Shown piece by piece: positions 7,209 to 17,200 of a stretch of 23,408 nucleotides of DNA. The stretch comes from JBCBKZ01 sp039026975 (GTDB lineage: Bacteria; Bacteroidota; Bacteroidia; J057): contig JBCCLI010000056.1 in NCBI GenBank assembly GCA_039026975.1, positions 1 through 23,408 of the forward strand, given 5' to 3'. The position numbers were made by a program, and so were the translations under genes. Under the pieces are notes generated by a model. It saw only the letters and a list, made by a program, of their open reading frames with translations. It did not search any database and was not told the origin of the DNA. Each line of letters opens with the position of its first letter. The first letter of the stretch is position 1.

Positions 7209-7521
7209 AAGATGATGGAATTCTTTAATGGCGGGAAATTAACATAAAACAGCGCATGACAAAATCCGATTTTCCCAAATTAGTAAATCTTTGTCTGAGC
7301 ACAGTAGTAGCGTGCAGTCTAATGGACAAAGAGGGTTAATCTTTCTGGATTGCCATGCGCTTAAACCAAACCTACATGTAACTTATACTCTAAGATATTG
7401 AATATTTGTAATAAAATCGAGTTTTCGTAACAAAATTTTCATGATTAGCTGAAATTTATCCATATCTTGAAGATAAAGGGCTTATTTTTAGCTCCTGAAC
7501 ACGGTTTCAACCACACTTGCT
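7209..7521. other. 313-bp divergent intergenic region
   Basis: This region lies between the leftward nucleotidyltransferase-kinase operon and the rightward symporter gene, so it should hold both promoters. It is AT-rich. AATATTTG at 7401-7408 differs by one base from the Bacteroidota -7 consensus TAnnTTTG, but no TTTG lies at the expected distance upstream. No RNA gene, riboswitch-like fold or small coding frame was recognised. Confidence 0.4.
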
Positions 7522-9324
7522 ATGAACCTCGCAACCATCGATTGGGTCCTGATAGGGGCCTTTTTCCTCATTTCTCTCATCATTGGTATTGTTGTTTCTA
7601 AAAGAGCCGGAAGTAGTGCCTCGGAATTTTTCCTCTCAGGGAGAAATATGCCCTGGTGGCTACTGGGTATCTCTATGGTGGCTACCACCTTCTCAGCAGA
7701 TACCCCTAATCTTGTTACCGAAATAGTAAGACAGGATGGTGTATCAGGTAACTGGGTGTGGTGGTGTTTCCTTCTTACTGGCATGCTAACCGTCTTTGTA
7801 TACGCTAAGTTATGGAGAAGATCAGGTGTACTGACAGACCTGGAATTTTACGAGTTGAGATACAGTGGAAAGCCCGCTGCTTTCCTTAGGGGATTCCGAG
7901 CAGTGTATCTGGGATTCTTTTTTAATATTATGATTATGGCTACCGTTTCTCTGGCAGCCATCAAAATAGGGGAGGTCATGTTAGGCCTAGAACCACTAGA
8001 AACCCTCTTTATTGCCTCCATTGTTACGGTATTTTACAGCTCTCTAGGAGGGTTACGAGGAGTATTAATTACTGACTTCTTCCAGTTCTTTATCGCTATG
8101 ATAGGCGCTATTTGGGCTGCCAATGTAGCCTTAAATCTTCCTGAGGTAGGCGGTCTCTCTAATCTTCTCTCTCATGAACTGGTAGCTGATAAGTTAAGCC
8201 TGATTCCAGACTTCAGCAGTATGTCATTTAAGGACTTACTGCCTTTATTCATTCTTCCATTAGCAGTACAGTGGTGGAGCGTTTGGTATCCGGGCGCAGA
8301 ACCGGGAGGAGGAGGGTATATAGCCCAGAGAATGCTGTCAGCTAAGAATGAAACCCATGCTACAGGGGCTACTTTACTTTTTAATGTAGCTCATTATGCG
8401 CTAAGGCCCTGGCCGTGGATTATCATAGCGCTTTGTTCCCTGGTTGTATTTCCTACTACTGATGATATTATGATGGCATTTCCCAATGTATCAGAGTCCC
8501 TTAAAGGAGATGATTTAGGATATCCCGCCATGCTCACCTTTCTACCTGCAGGTCTATTAGGATTAGTATTAGCCTCTCTAATAGCAGCTTTTATGTCTAC
8601 CATTTCTACCCATCTCAATTGGGGGTCCTCCTATCTAGTATATGATTTCTATAAGCGCTTTGTTAACACAGAGGCGTCAGAAAAGGAGCTAGTAACAGTA
8701 GGGAGAATTTCTACTATTCTCCTAATGCTTCTATCTGCTATCCTAGCCCTTTATTTAAGGAATGCATATCAGGCTTTTCAAATTCTCCTACAAATAGGAG
8801 CTGGGACCGGCTTAATATTTATTCTTCGCTGGTTCTGGTGGCGGATTAATGCCTACAGTGAAATAGCTGCTATGGCTATTTCTTTTATCCTGGCACTTTA
8901 TTTCCAGATCATACATGAGGAGATTGGATTCAGCCCTATTGAAGACGAGTATCAACTTATTTATGGGGTAATTATTACTACTATCGGGTGGGTAGCGGTC
9001 ACCTACTTGACACCTTCCACTGATAGAAAGACCTTACTAAGCTTCTATCAGCTAATCCAGCCTGGAGGAGGTGGATGGGATACCGTCATCCAACAGGCGG
9101 AGGCAGAAGGAGAGACTTTTACCCCCAATCCTAATAGGGCTAAGTTACCCCTGGAGATCCTATGTATGGTCATAGGTTCTCTAACGGTATACTCTGCCTT
9201 ATTTGCTACGGGATTCTGGATATATGGAAAGACTACTTTAGCACTTATATTAACCGTGGTAGCTGCTGGAGGTACCTTATTTCTGTTCAGGACATGGGGA
9301 AAATTACAGGGAAGTTCTTCTTGA
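7522..9324 (+). CDS. Sodium:solute symporter (SSS family)
   Basis: This 600-residue polytopic inner-membrane protein has many hydrophobic segments and no signal peptide. The start is typical of SSS transporters: TM1 IGAFFLISLIIGIVVSKRAG, then SASEFFLSGRNMPWWLLGIS, the conserved FLSGRNMPWW turn before TM2. After it comes SMVATTFSADTPNLV, the discontinuous TM helix region near the substrate and Na+ sites. GLRGVLITDFFQFFIAMIGA is the conserved TM5-6 block. The C-terminal part has extra TM helices and a hydrophilic loop (about 510-540). Members import sugars, amino acids, nucleosides or organic acids with Na+. Placement opposite a hexosamine kinase and nucleotidyltransferase operon suggests a sugar, possibly GlcNAc- or GalNAc-like, but this is context only. 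There is no obvious terminator after the gene. Confidence 0.92.
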   Translation: MNLATIDWVLIGAFFLISLIIGIVVSKRAGSSASEFFLSGRNMPWWLLGISMVATTFSADTPNLVTEIVRQDGVSGNWVWWCFLLTGMLTVFVYAKLWRRSGVLTDLEFYELRYSGKPAAFLRGFRAVYLGFFFNIMIMATVSLAAIKIGEVMLGLEPLETLFIASIVTVFYSSLGGLRGVLITDFFQFFIAMIGAIWAANVALNLPEVGGLSNLLSHELVADKLSLIPDFSSMSFKDLLPLFILPLAVQWWSVWYPGAEPGGGGYIAQRMLSAKNETHATGATLLFNVAHYALRPWPWIIIALCSLVVFPTTDDIMMAFPNVSESLKGDDLGYPAMLTFLPAGLLGLVLASLIAAFMSTISTHLNWGSSYLVYDFYKRFVNTEASEKELVTVGRISTILLMLLSAILALYLRNAYQAFQILLQIGAGTGLIFILRWFWWRINAYSEIAAMAISFILALYFQIIHEEIGFSPIEDEYQLIYGVIITTIGWVAVTYLTPSTDRKTLLSFYQLIQPGGGGWDTVIQQAEAEGETFTPNPNRAKLPLEILCMVIGSLTVYSALFATGFWIYGKTTLALILTVVAAGGTLFLFRTWGKLQGSSS

Positions 9325-9446
9325 GCATGTATGCTGACGTTTAATTTCTTAATGAGCCAAAAAGATATTAGCCTTAGGGTAGTTGTAGCTTACCTACATC
9401 CACCCATATAAGCACTACTAAATTTCGCCCTAGCCTAGAGGTGCCT

Positions 9447-10124
9447 ATGAAGCCATTGATAACCACACTCATACTTGTATTTATCACCTTTCCCATTGTA
9501 GGAAGATGTCAGTACCAAGTTCAGGGGACTGTAACTATCCATATCCAGGGGAAGAAAAAACTACTGGGAAGAGATACTGAATATGGAGCCTTCCAATCTA
9601 AGGTGGGAAGTACCCTTGATAGTCCCCTCCTAGAGGCTGATAATAATATGATCATCAGCCTACACCCACTAGACTTCACGCCTACTATTTCTCCTACTCA
9701 AAATGCATTTATCACCCAAGTGAACCAACGATTCATTCCCCAAGTCCTCCCTGTTATGGTAGGTTCTGTGGTATATTTCCTAAATGAAGATAATGAGTAT
9801 CATAATGTATATAGCAGAACACCCAAGTCTTCTTTTAATATAGGGAGAAGGTCGCCAGGTAATACTTACCCACAAAAAATCAGAAAGCCCGGTCTCATTA
9901 CCATATCTTGTGATATTCATGCTCACATGAATGCTGTTATTCTTAGCTTGGAGACACCCTACTTTTCCCGGGTACAAACTGATGGTACATTTAAGGTAGA
10001 AGGGCTTCCCTCCGGAAGGTATAGGGCAGAGCTATTCCATAAAAAGTATGGAACACAGATAAAAGAAATTACTATCGACCAGGAAAATATAATATTAACC
10101 TATGAACTTCATGAAAAGTCATGA
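9447..10124 (+). CDS. Exported cupredoxin-domain protein (type 1 copper site)
   Basis: The product has 225 residues from the ATG at 9447; a GTG at 9441 is in frame but places two residues before the natural signal peptide. The signal peptide is MKPLITTLILVFITFPIVG, followed by RCQ. The core is a plastocyanin/methylamine-utilisation-like domain. It has VMVGSVVYFLNEDNEYHNVY (His119 as first copper ligand) and KPGLITISCDIHAHMNAVI, giving Cys155, His158 and Met161, the complete His-Cys-His-Met set of a type 1 blue-copper site. The tail TDGTFKVEGLPSGRYRAELF is a small transthyretin/carboxypeptidase-regulatory-like beta module. It likely binds copper and moves electrons, or senses copper, in the periplasm. 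Its stop overlaps the start of the barrel gene (ATGA), and it is first in a four-gene operon ending in a two-component system. Confidence 0.88.
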   Translation: MKPLITTLILVFITFPIVGRCQYQVQGTVTIHIQGKKKLLGRDTEYGAFQSKVGSTLDSPLLEADNNMIISLHPLDFTPTISPTQNAFITQVNQRFIPQVLPVMVGSVVYFLNEDNEYHNVYSRTPKSSFNIGRRSPGNTYPQKIRKPGLITISCDIHAHMNAVILSLETPYFSRVQTDGTFKVEGLPSGRYRAELFHKKYGTQIKEITIDQENIILTYELHEKS

Positions 10125-11329
10125 TGAGACTCTTCTCCATATTATTTAGCTTTCATCTAGCCTTTCTTAGTCTTTGCCAGGCTCAGTCTGTGTTTGAGTT
10201 TCAGGGTGCTGTGGATTTTGAGCTAAGTATGGCAGGAGAAAACTCTGAGTATTACTGGAATGGTATCAGTAAGTATCATACTGACCTAAGATTTGGTCTC
10301 CAGACAGCAGACCTCCTGGGAAGGTGGAATATCTCTGATAGGTGGTCCCTTCAGAGCAGAGCCATAGTTACCAGAAAAAGAGGAGAGGCATTTGAAGATG
10401 TCAATCTGGCCCAGCTTTCCCTCAACTGGGAATCTCCTTCCGAACGAACTCACCTTTCCCTGGGAAGATTCCTGACTCCTTTTGGCTCATTCTATCAGCG
10501 GCTGTTAACGGCTGACAGGGATTTTATAGAGGCGCCCCTTTTTTACATGCATTACATCAGGGTATCTGAACAGGTAGGCTACTCTACTACTTACCTTAGC
10601 AGACCCGCTATCAGCGTAGAAGGAAGTCCAGACTGGGGCCTAGTTTCTGCCTATAGATTTGGGTATACCAATGGGGTGAAAGCCAGGTTCGAGTTTCCTG
10701 AGCCTTCTATCTCCTGGGAGATAGCCCTTATCCAAGCAAGTCCTTCTTTTCAGGGTAATGTCAGTAGTCCTGTTTATCCCGGTATATCCACTCGCGCTAC
10801 CTTCCAACCTACCTATTTCTGGAAGCAAGGCATATCTTTCAGCCACGCAGGCTTCCTGCAAGAAGGGGATATTGACATTAGTAATAGCACCATGAGATCC
10901 TCCTCCCAAACTATGCTGGGGATGGACTATGAAGTAGGGTTCTCATTCTGGGAATTCTCAGGAGAACTTATAGGCGTAAGATATAGCGTTCCCCTTTTTG
11001 ATGTGGATAACCAGCGTATTCAGCCTAATTCTGACCTAGTCAATTTATCCCTATTGGCAGGGAATCTGGATGTAAAGTATGAGCCGCCATTCCTAACGGG
11101 CGCCTATGTAGCCTACCGATTTGATTTTATTACCTACAGTCAAGAGACCTTTGAGGGGTTTACAGAACAAAGATGGGCCCTCCCCACGGAGAGGCATTCC
11201 CTAGCCCTGGGATATAACCTGGGGGAACATATCCTGTTCAAGAGTGTTTTCTCTCTTCAATCATTTAGGGACACTGATCAGAACTTTGAGCTAGATACAT
11301 GGAGAAATACCGTAACTTTCTACTTTTAA
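10121..11329 (+). CDS. Outer-membrane beta-barrel protein, porin-like
   Basis: The product has 402 residues with a signal peptide (MMRLFSILFSFHLAFLSLCQ, cut after AQ). The mature chain consists of alternating amphipathic strands typical of a transmembrane barrel, for example WSLQSRAIVTRKR, VNLAQLSLNWES and THLSLGRFLTPFGSF. It finishes with WRNTVTFYF, where the terminal Phe is the usual barrel-assembly signal. The LGRFLTPFG motif resembles those of substrate-specific porins and of outer-membrane barrels paired with redox proteins, but I cannot name a family. Translation is coupled to the cupredoxin gene (4-nt overlap), and the sensor kinase gene starts 6 nt after its stop. The context suggests passage of, or contact with, the ligand or metal that concerns the cupredoxin and sensor; this is inference. 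Two adjacent ATGs (10121 and 10124) are both possible starts. Confidence 0.78.
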   Translation: MMRLFSILFSFHLAFLSLCQAQSVFEFQGAVDFELSMAGENSEYYWNGISKYHTDLRFGLQTADLLGRWNISDRWSLQSRAIVTRKRGEAFEDVNLAQLSLNWESPSERTHLSLGRFLTPFGSFYQRLLTADRDFIEAPLFYMHYIRVSEQVGYSTTYLSRPAISVEGSPDWGLVSAYRFGYTNGVKARFEFPEPSISWEIALIQASPSFQGNVSSPVYPGISTRATFQPTYFWKQGISFSHAGFLQEGDIDISNSTMRSSSQTMLGMDYEVGFSFWEFSGELIGVRYSVPLFDVDNQRIQPNSDLVNLSLLAGNLDVKYEPPFLTGAYVAYRFDFITYSQETFEGFTEQRWALPTERHSLALGYNLGEHILFKSVFSLQSFRDTDQNFELDTWRNTVTFYF

Positions 11330-11335
11330 TCATAC

Positions 11336-13522
11336 ATGCGGTATCTTTCTCTTATATGGGCGTTCTTATTAACAGGGTTCTTTTTCCCATGTTCGAGCTA
11401 TGGACAGCTGGAAGCACTAACCCCAACTGCCCTACTAGAGAAAGCTACCCAGCACGAAAGAACAGGCCAATTAGATTCAAGTGTCTTCCTACTACAAAGG
11501 GTCATCACTCAATTACCCGCAAATGCTACATCTGAACTAGGCCATACTCATTTTAGGCTGGCAGATGTGTATATCAAAAAAGGACAGCCAGAGCTAGCTG
11601 CTCCCCACCTGGATTCAGCCTATATACATGCGAGAACCGAATCTAACCACGTACTCCAACTCAATATTCTTTCTGATTTAGCCCTACTTCATAATCAGAA
11701 GGGAGAATTTCAGGAAGCGTTAACTGCCTTACATATCTCCTATGACCTAGCCTTAGCCGAGCAGGATAGCGCCACGCTTATCTCCACTGTCAATCAGCTC
11801 GCTACTATCTACTTCCCCTTAGGGAAATTAGACTCTGCAGAGCTGTACTTTGAAAAGCTGTTAGCCTTAAAAGAAGGGGAAAACCAAAGGATGGAGGTCA
11901 TTAGCGACCTAAATCAGTTCGGGAATATGTTTGTGAGCAAAGGAGAATACGACAAAGCCCAAACCTATTTTTTTGATGCCCTGGCTATGGCGGAGAAACT
12001 AAATGACACCCTATTGATGGTGGGAGTATTATCAGATATAGGGCAGGTATTTATACGTCAGCAAAGTTGGGAGAATGCCAATAACTTCGTAGAGAAAGCG
12101 CTTAGTATTTCTCAACAGAAGGGCTTAGATAGATGGGAAGCTATAAACCTCAAACATCTTGGCCTGATAGAACGAGAGAATAATCACAAGACATCCTCAC
12201 TTTCCCACTTCCAGGAATCCCTAGAAATTCAAACCCAAAAGCTAGGCAATCAGATAGAAATCGCTCAACTGCAGTTATTTATAGCCGGACTACTAGAAGA
12301 AACGGCTGATCATCCTCAGGCCCTCTCCTACCTGAATCAGGCCCTTATTTATAAAAAGCAGCAGGAAGATATTCTAGGCATCATGGATATTGAGCTGGAG
12401 ATATCCAGCATTTACCTTAAACAGGAGAGAACCCAGGAGGCACTCTCCATGCTAAAATCCATTGAAAAACGGGAAAGGAGCGTAAACAGCATCAGGATAA
12501 GAGAAAGAGTCTCTTTTTATTTATCAAAGGCGTACGAGCGGAAAGGGAACTACCCGAAAGCATTAGCCTACCACCAGGCCTATAGCAGCTTTAAAGATTC
12601 CCTGTTTAATGACCAGAATAATACCATTATTAATGAACTAGCTTCTAAGTATGATGCTGCCAGAAGGGAGAAAGAGAATGCAGAGCTAGAAGCAAATCTC
12701 ATAGAACAGCAGCTGAGGATTCAGGATAAAGAACGCATCATTTCTCAAAAGACGCAGCAAAACTACCTCCTCATAGGAAGTATTGTACTGGCTATTCTAG
12801 GGATTATACTGATTCTGTATCTCAACCGGAAGAGACAGGAACTAGACAAGCAGAAGCTGATAACCCTGGAAAAAGAAAAAGAAGCTTCCAGTCTACGAGC
12901 ACGGATTTCTGGCGAAGAGAGAGAACGGAAAAGAATAGCCCAGGAACTGCATGATGGCTTGGGTTCCCTCCTGGCAGCTATAAAAATGCAGTTCTCTGCT
13001 GTCCAAAAAACCATTCCTGATCTTGATAGCTCAGCAAGATACGTACAGGCCAGTCAGCTCCTAGATGAAGCATGTGAGGAGGTACGAGAGGTCAGCCATA
13101 ATCTTATGCCGGGAACCCTCATACAGTCTGGCCTTAAAAAATCTTTGGAAGAGCGTATCCATATACTCAGCCAAAGCCATCAACTAGAGATAACCTTTAT
13201 TTCTCACGGACTAGATGCGTCCTTAGCAGAAGCTACTACTGTATCTATCTATCGGATCATTCAGGAGCTACTCAGTAATATTATTAAACACGCTAAAGCC
13301 TCAGAGGCCCTGGTACAAGTAAATAGGGAAGACCACCAACTTCTCATTACAGTAGAAGATAATGGAGAGGGCTTTGAGCAGTCAGATTCGCACAATAAGC
13401 AAGGCATAGGCCTGCGGAATATTCAATCCAGACTAGACTATTTAGGAGGGGCTATGTCTATTGATTCTCAAAAAAAGGAAGGTACTTCTATCCATATAGA
13501 AATCCCTTTGAATCCTATGTAA
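11336..13522 (+). CDS. TPR-containing sensor histidine kinase (HisKA_3 / NarX-DesK type)
   Basis: This 728-residue membrane sensor has a signal peptide (MRYLSLIWAFLLTGFFFPCS, cut near SYG), then a periplasmic array of about ten tetratricopeptide repeats (about 30-445; for example EYDKAQTYFFDALAMAEK). One TM helix follows (about 476-496, LLIGSIVLAILGIILILYL). A charged coiled coil leads into the HisKA_3 H-box ERKRIAQELHDGLGSLL with phospho-acceptor His539. The ATPase domain has an N-box QELLSNIIKHA (643-653), the G1 motif VEDNGEGF (Asp675) and the G2 motif GIGLRNIQSRL. All catalytic elements are intact. It phosphorylates the response regulator encoded directly downstream (stop TAA followed at once by ATG). 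The TPR sensor part presumably binds a periplasmic protein or peptide; the cupredoxin or barrel from the same operon are candidates. Confidence 0.93.
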   Translation: MRYLSLIWAFLLTGFFFPCSSYGQLEALTPTALLEKATQHERTGQLDSSVFLLQRVITQLPANATSELGHTHFRLADVYIKKGQPELAAPHLDSAYIHARTESNHVLQLNILSDLALLHNQKGEFQEALTALHISYDLALAEQDSATLISTVNQLATIYFPLGKLDSAELYFEKLLALKEGENQRMEVISDLNQFGNMFVSKGEYDKAQTYFFDALAMAEKLNDTLLMVGVLSDIGQVFIRQQSWENANNFVEKALSISQQKGLDRWEAINLKHLGLIERENNHKTSSLSHFQESLEIQTQKLGNQIEIAQLQLFIAGLLEETADHPQALSYLNQALIYKKQQEDILGIMDIELEISSIYLKQERTQEALSMLKSIEKRERSVNSIRIRERVSFYLSKAYERKGNYPKALAYHQAYSSFKDSLFNDQNNTIINELASKYDAARREKENAELEANLIEQQLRIQDKERIISQKTQQNYLLIGSIVLAILGIILILYLNRKRQELDKQKLITLEKEKEASSLRARISGEERERKRIAQELHDGLGSLLAAIKMQFSAVQKTIPDLDSSARYVQASQLLDEACEEVREVSHNLMPGTLIQSGLKKSLEERIHILSQSHQLEITFISHGLDASLAEATTVSIYRIIQELLSNIIKHAKASEALVQVNREDHQLLITVEDNGEGFEQSDSHNKQGIGLRNIQSRLDYLGGAMSIDSQKKEGTSIHIEIPLNPM

Positions 13523-14173
13523 ATGGCAGATATGATCAAAATACTCATTGTAGATGACCATCAGGTATTGGCTGATGGGATCAAAGCCTTAATTTCTGAA
13601 GAACCTGACTTTCATGTGGTTCAGCATACTAGCTCAGGTAAGGAGACCCTTTCTTTCCTGGATGAGAAACCTCTTATAGACCTGGTGCTACTGGATATCA
13701 GCCTTCCAGATATAAGTGGGATAGATCTCTGTAAGCTAATGATAGAGAAGTACGGCTTGGAACACATTCTGGCATTAACCATGCACCATGAATCTGAGAT
13801 CATTTCCAAAATGATTAAGTCCGGCGCCAAGGGATATTTACTGAAGAATACCAGCAGAGAAGAACTGATTACAGCTATTCACAAAATCCATCAAGGAGAA
13901 ACCTATCTGAGTCAGCCTGTAACAGAAAGACTCTTGCACGGTATGCAAAACAAGCCTTCCCCAACCAGAAACCATATCCAGAAAATTACTCGCAGAGAAA
14001 AAGAAATTCTCAAGCTGATCATAGATGAACTCACTACAGAAGAAATAGCCGAAAAACTGTTTATCAGCCCTACCACCGTTATTTCTCACAGGAAAAGCCT
14101 CCTTAGAAAGGTCAATGCCAAGAATACAGCTGGTCTTGTCAGAGCTGCTTATGAGTACAATTTGTTAGACTAA
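13523..14173 (+). CDS. NarL/LuxR-family response regulator
   Basis: This 216-residue cytoplasmic transcription factor has an N-terminal receiver domain with acidic pair Asp11-Asp12 (ILIVDDHQ), phospho-acceptor Asp58 (LVLLDISLPDISG), switch Thr86 (ALTMHH) and Lys108 (GYLLKN), all conserved. The C-terminal LuxR-type HTH (about 152-214) reads ITRREKEILKLIIDELTTEE, then IAEKLFISPTTVISHRKSLL, with the recognition helix in the second part. The ATG at 13523 follows the kinase stop with no gap; an ATG three codons later is an alternative start. It is the cognate partner of the adjacent TPR kinase and probably controls its own operon, but no binding site could be identified. It is the last gene before the strand switch at about 14175. 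Confidence 0.94.
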   Translation: MADMIKILIVDDHQVLADGIKALISEEPDFHVVQHTSSGKETLSFLDEKPLIDLVLLDISLPDISGIDLCKLMIEKYGLEHILALTMHHESEIISKMIKSGAKGYLLKNTSREELITAIHKIHQGETYLSQPVTERLLHGMQNKPSPTRNHIQKITRREKEILKLIIDELTTEEIAEKLFISPTTVISHRKSLLRKVNAKNTAGLVRAAYEYNLLD

Positions 14174-14200
14174 AAAAGCCAGACAGTCCCCTGCCTGGCT
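14172..14200 (-). terminator. Intrinsic terminator for the CHRD-repeat gene (minus strand)
   Basis: Read on the minus strand, AGCCAGGCAG and CTGTCTGGCT form a 10-bp stem (one G-U) with a four-base loop at 14177-14200. A run of six T follows (the A-run at 14172-14177 on +). It lies 23 bp beyond the stop of the leftward gene. On the plus strand the same hairpin has an A-C mismatch and no T-run, so it serves the minus-strand transcript only. The convergent response-regulator operon has no visible terminator of its own. Confidence 0.82.
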
Positions 14201-14222
14201 CGCACACTAAATACGTTGACCC

Positions 14223-17200
14223 TTAGTCAAGAATCATCAACTTTTTCAGACCAATCACCTGATTCTCCTCTGTTAACCTTATCAAATAGATACCAGGTGC
14301 CAGTGATCCTCTTTCAAAATGAAGTAGTCTATTGTTTACGGTTTCTCTTCTTATGACCTGCCCATTAGTAGTGATTACCTCAAGGGCTAGCCCGTTCAGC
14401 ACATCCTGAGAACGGATTTCTATGGTAGCTGACTGCACTACTGGATTAGGATAGATGCTGAATGAATTGCTTTGCGTAAGGTCCTCAAATAAGCTGGTAG
14501 AAATACTCCAGGCTGAGATCCCATTTTCATCACCATTGCCTATGTAGGTGTAAGGCCCCTCTCCATCCAGGAAATCTCCGGCTCCCCAAATTCCTTTTTC
14601 TACGGCTACACTCTCTCTTCCATTACCTGCACTCCCCCACTGGACAAAGTCCACCATGGCTTCAGCGCTTCCAAAGCTTCCAGAGGCCAGGTACAGCCCC
14701 AGATCCGCTGCAGCATCCGTTAGGGGCCATCCGTCAAAGGCTACAGTGTCTCCAGCTTCAAGGGTAAAAGAACCTGACAGTAGATTGACAGAAGTAGCCA
14801 GATCACTTGTGTAGCTGAATTCAGAGCACAACCTCCAGGCAGAAATATCTATGGCAGTCCCACCAAAGTTTTTCAGGTATATTTTATCTGTTGAGGGATC
14901 TACTTTCAGTAACCTTACATTAGCCTCTGTTACCACATCCAGGCGAGTAATATTGACAGCCCAGGCTACCCCTTCTGTACTCACACTTGCATCTGAACTC
15001 AACACTCTATGATACAGCACGACACTATCCCCGTTAGCTACTCCAGCACTTTCCAGTAACTGACTGATGGTCTCCTGAGAAGCTGCGAAGGATGGCTCTA
15101 GCCCTACCTTTTGCTGAAATAAGAGAGAATCAAAGGTTTCAGTAGCTGATAACTGCCAAGTGTATACTACCAAATCACCATCAGGATCTTCTGATACTTC
15201 CCAGCTCACCTCAAAGGGATTATTATTAAAAGCATCTATGGTAACGTCTGCGCCATTGGCTGGTGAGATGAGTTTGGAGGCAGCTGGGAAGAGGTTATCT
15301 TCTCTCAGGATTTGTCCCCTAAGTTCTCCGGAAGGGCTAAACTTAGAGTGGATATTTACATATAACTCTCCATCTTTCAGTGCAGATTCCTGGGTAGAAT
15401 CCAACTCAAATGCATTTTCCATAGCCATATAATCTCCCCCCCTCAAGTCATTATCCAATGTCTGATTTAAGAGAATAGAGATTCCGCCATTCTGAGCAGC
15501 ATTTCCTACATGAATGTGAGAACCTCCGGCTATTTCCACATCATAATCCCCCAGTAGATCTGCAAAGGAACCTGTTGCAGTCAAGGTATTAGCAGACAGC
15601 TCAAATAGCATATTGCCACTTCCCGTACTGATCACTGGCTCTAGCTCGTTAGCACCTGCCAGAGTAGTCCCGAAGTAAGCTTGTGCTCTTGGGAGAATCT
15701 GTCCTCTTAATTCCCCAGGTACATGATTCAAACTGTGTACGTTCACATATAACTGTCTGCTGAAGAGCGCAGCAACTGTTTGTGAATCAATTTCAAAGCT
15801 GTTATCAGCCGGATAGAATACGCCACTTGTCTGTGCGCTATCAGCTACAGATACTATGGGGACTACAATTCCCCCATTAGTACCGGCAATGCCCAAATGG
15901 ATATGCGCACCTCCTGCTAAATCAGTGTTAAGAGCAGAGCTGAGATTGTTGAAACTACCACTTACCGTAATCTGTCCATTACCTACATAATTGACGAGCA
16001 CCCTTCCGTCTGCTGTGGTATTTACAGGGCTTACTTCTTGGGAACCTGCCAGATTAGCTCTGAAACTCGCTCTTGAAAGCGGGAGAATCTGTCCTCTTAG
16101 TTCGCCGGAGCGGTAGGCTTCAGAATGGATATTGATGTAAAAACGTTCACGCTGAAGGTAGGTAAGCTGTTCGGATGTTAGGGTGAAGGTATTACTGTCA
16201 GCAGCTACGATAGCCCCCTGCTGATCTTCATCTGCAGTAAGCACAAGTGGAAATACTATGGGTCCGTTTCTACCCGCTATATTATCATGAATATGAGCAC
16301 CACCTGCCAGATCTACAGAAATCACATCAGATAAATCATCAAAGGATCCACTGACCGTTAGCTGGTCACCACTAAGTTCAAAGATCAGCGTACCAAAAGC
16401 CTTACTTATAATAGCTGGCACCTCATTACTACCAGCCAAATTAGCTAAGTAAGCACTTTCATATGTAGGTACGATCTGGCCACGTATTTCTCCTGGAGGA
16501 AAGGCCAGGGAGTGAATGTTCACATAGAACCCACGGCTTTTCAGAGTAGTTACTTCTTCTGCTGTCAGAGTAAACGTATTTTCCTCTGCTAGAAAGCTTC
16601 CTCCCATAGAGTCCGCATCTACCGTTATATCCAGCAAAAAAGCGATTCCTCCATTTTGACCGGCTAAGCCTGTATGGATGTGCGCCCCTCCTGCTAGGTC
16701 AAAGTTGATAAGTCCGGCAAGATCATCAAAAGATCCAGAAACGGTGAGCGTACTCCCGTCTAAAACAGCTGTAACTTGTCCATAGGCAGCAGTAGTAACA
16801 GGTAGCACTTCCTGAGATCCGGTAAGTCTGGCTACATACGTAATGGGTTCATTGGGTTGGGCTGCTTCATTAGGTTCTCCAAAGGTAGGGGTAGGCTGTT
16901 CTACCCAGTCGGCGGCACTTCTCCCACTTCCGTCATACTCTATGGAACTACCGCTACTTACTGCAGACACAAATTCTCCTGCCGTCCAAATGCCAGCAGT
17001 TACCGCTACACTCTCTCTTCCTATTCCTGCTCCCCCCCACTGAACAAAGTCTTCAATAGCTGACGAAGACCCAAAGGAAGGGCTTTCATATAGGCCTAAA
17101 TCTGCAGACTGATCTTGCAGGCTAAATCCCTCAATGACCAAGGTTTCTCCTGGTCCAATGTTTAGGTTACCCGTAAGAGTAAGTCCTGGATCATTTAGCT

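Noticed and set aside
7401..7408. AATATTTG as a Bacteroidota -7 element for the symporter
   Set aside because: The first base differs from TAnnTTTG and no TTTG is found 19-21 bp upstream.
9419..9426. TAAATTTC as a -7 element before the cupredoxin operon
   Set aside because: The last base differs from consensus, it lies only about 20 bp from the ATG, and the nearest TTG upstream is at the wrong distance.
14177..14200. Hairpin as terminator of the response-regulator operon on +
   Set aside because: On the plus strand the stem has an A-C mismatch and is followed by CGCACAC, not a T-run; on the minus strand the stem is complete and followed by six T.
15303..16838. Tandem repeats as a possible CRISPR or satellite array
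   Set aside because: The repeats are about 390 bp long, coding and diverged, and correspond to protein domains.
16843..17063. Short frames on + opposite the CHRD-repeat gene, and similar frames opposite the lyase-like gene (for example 19084-19575)
   Set aside because: They lie entirely within strongly supported minus-strand coding sequence, have low-complexity Ser/Pro-rich translations, and show no domain or signal features.
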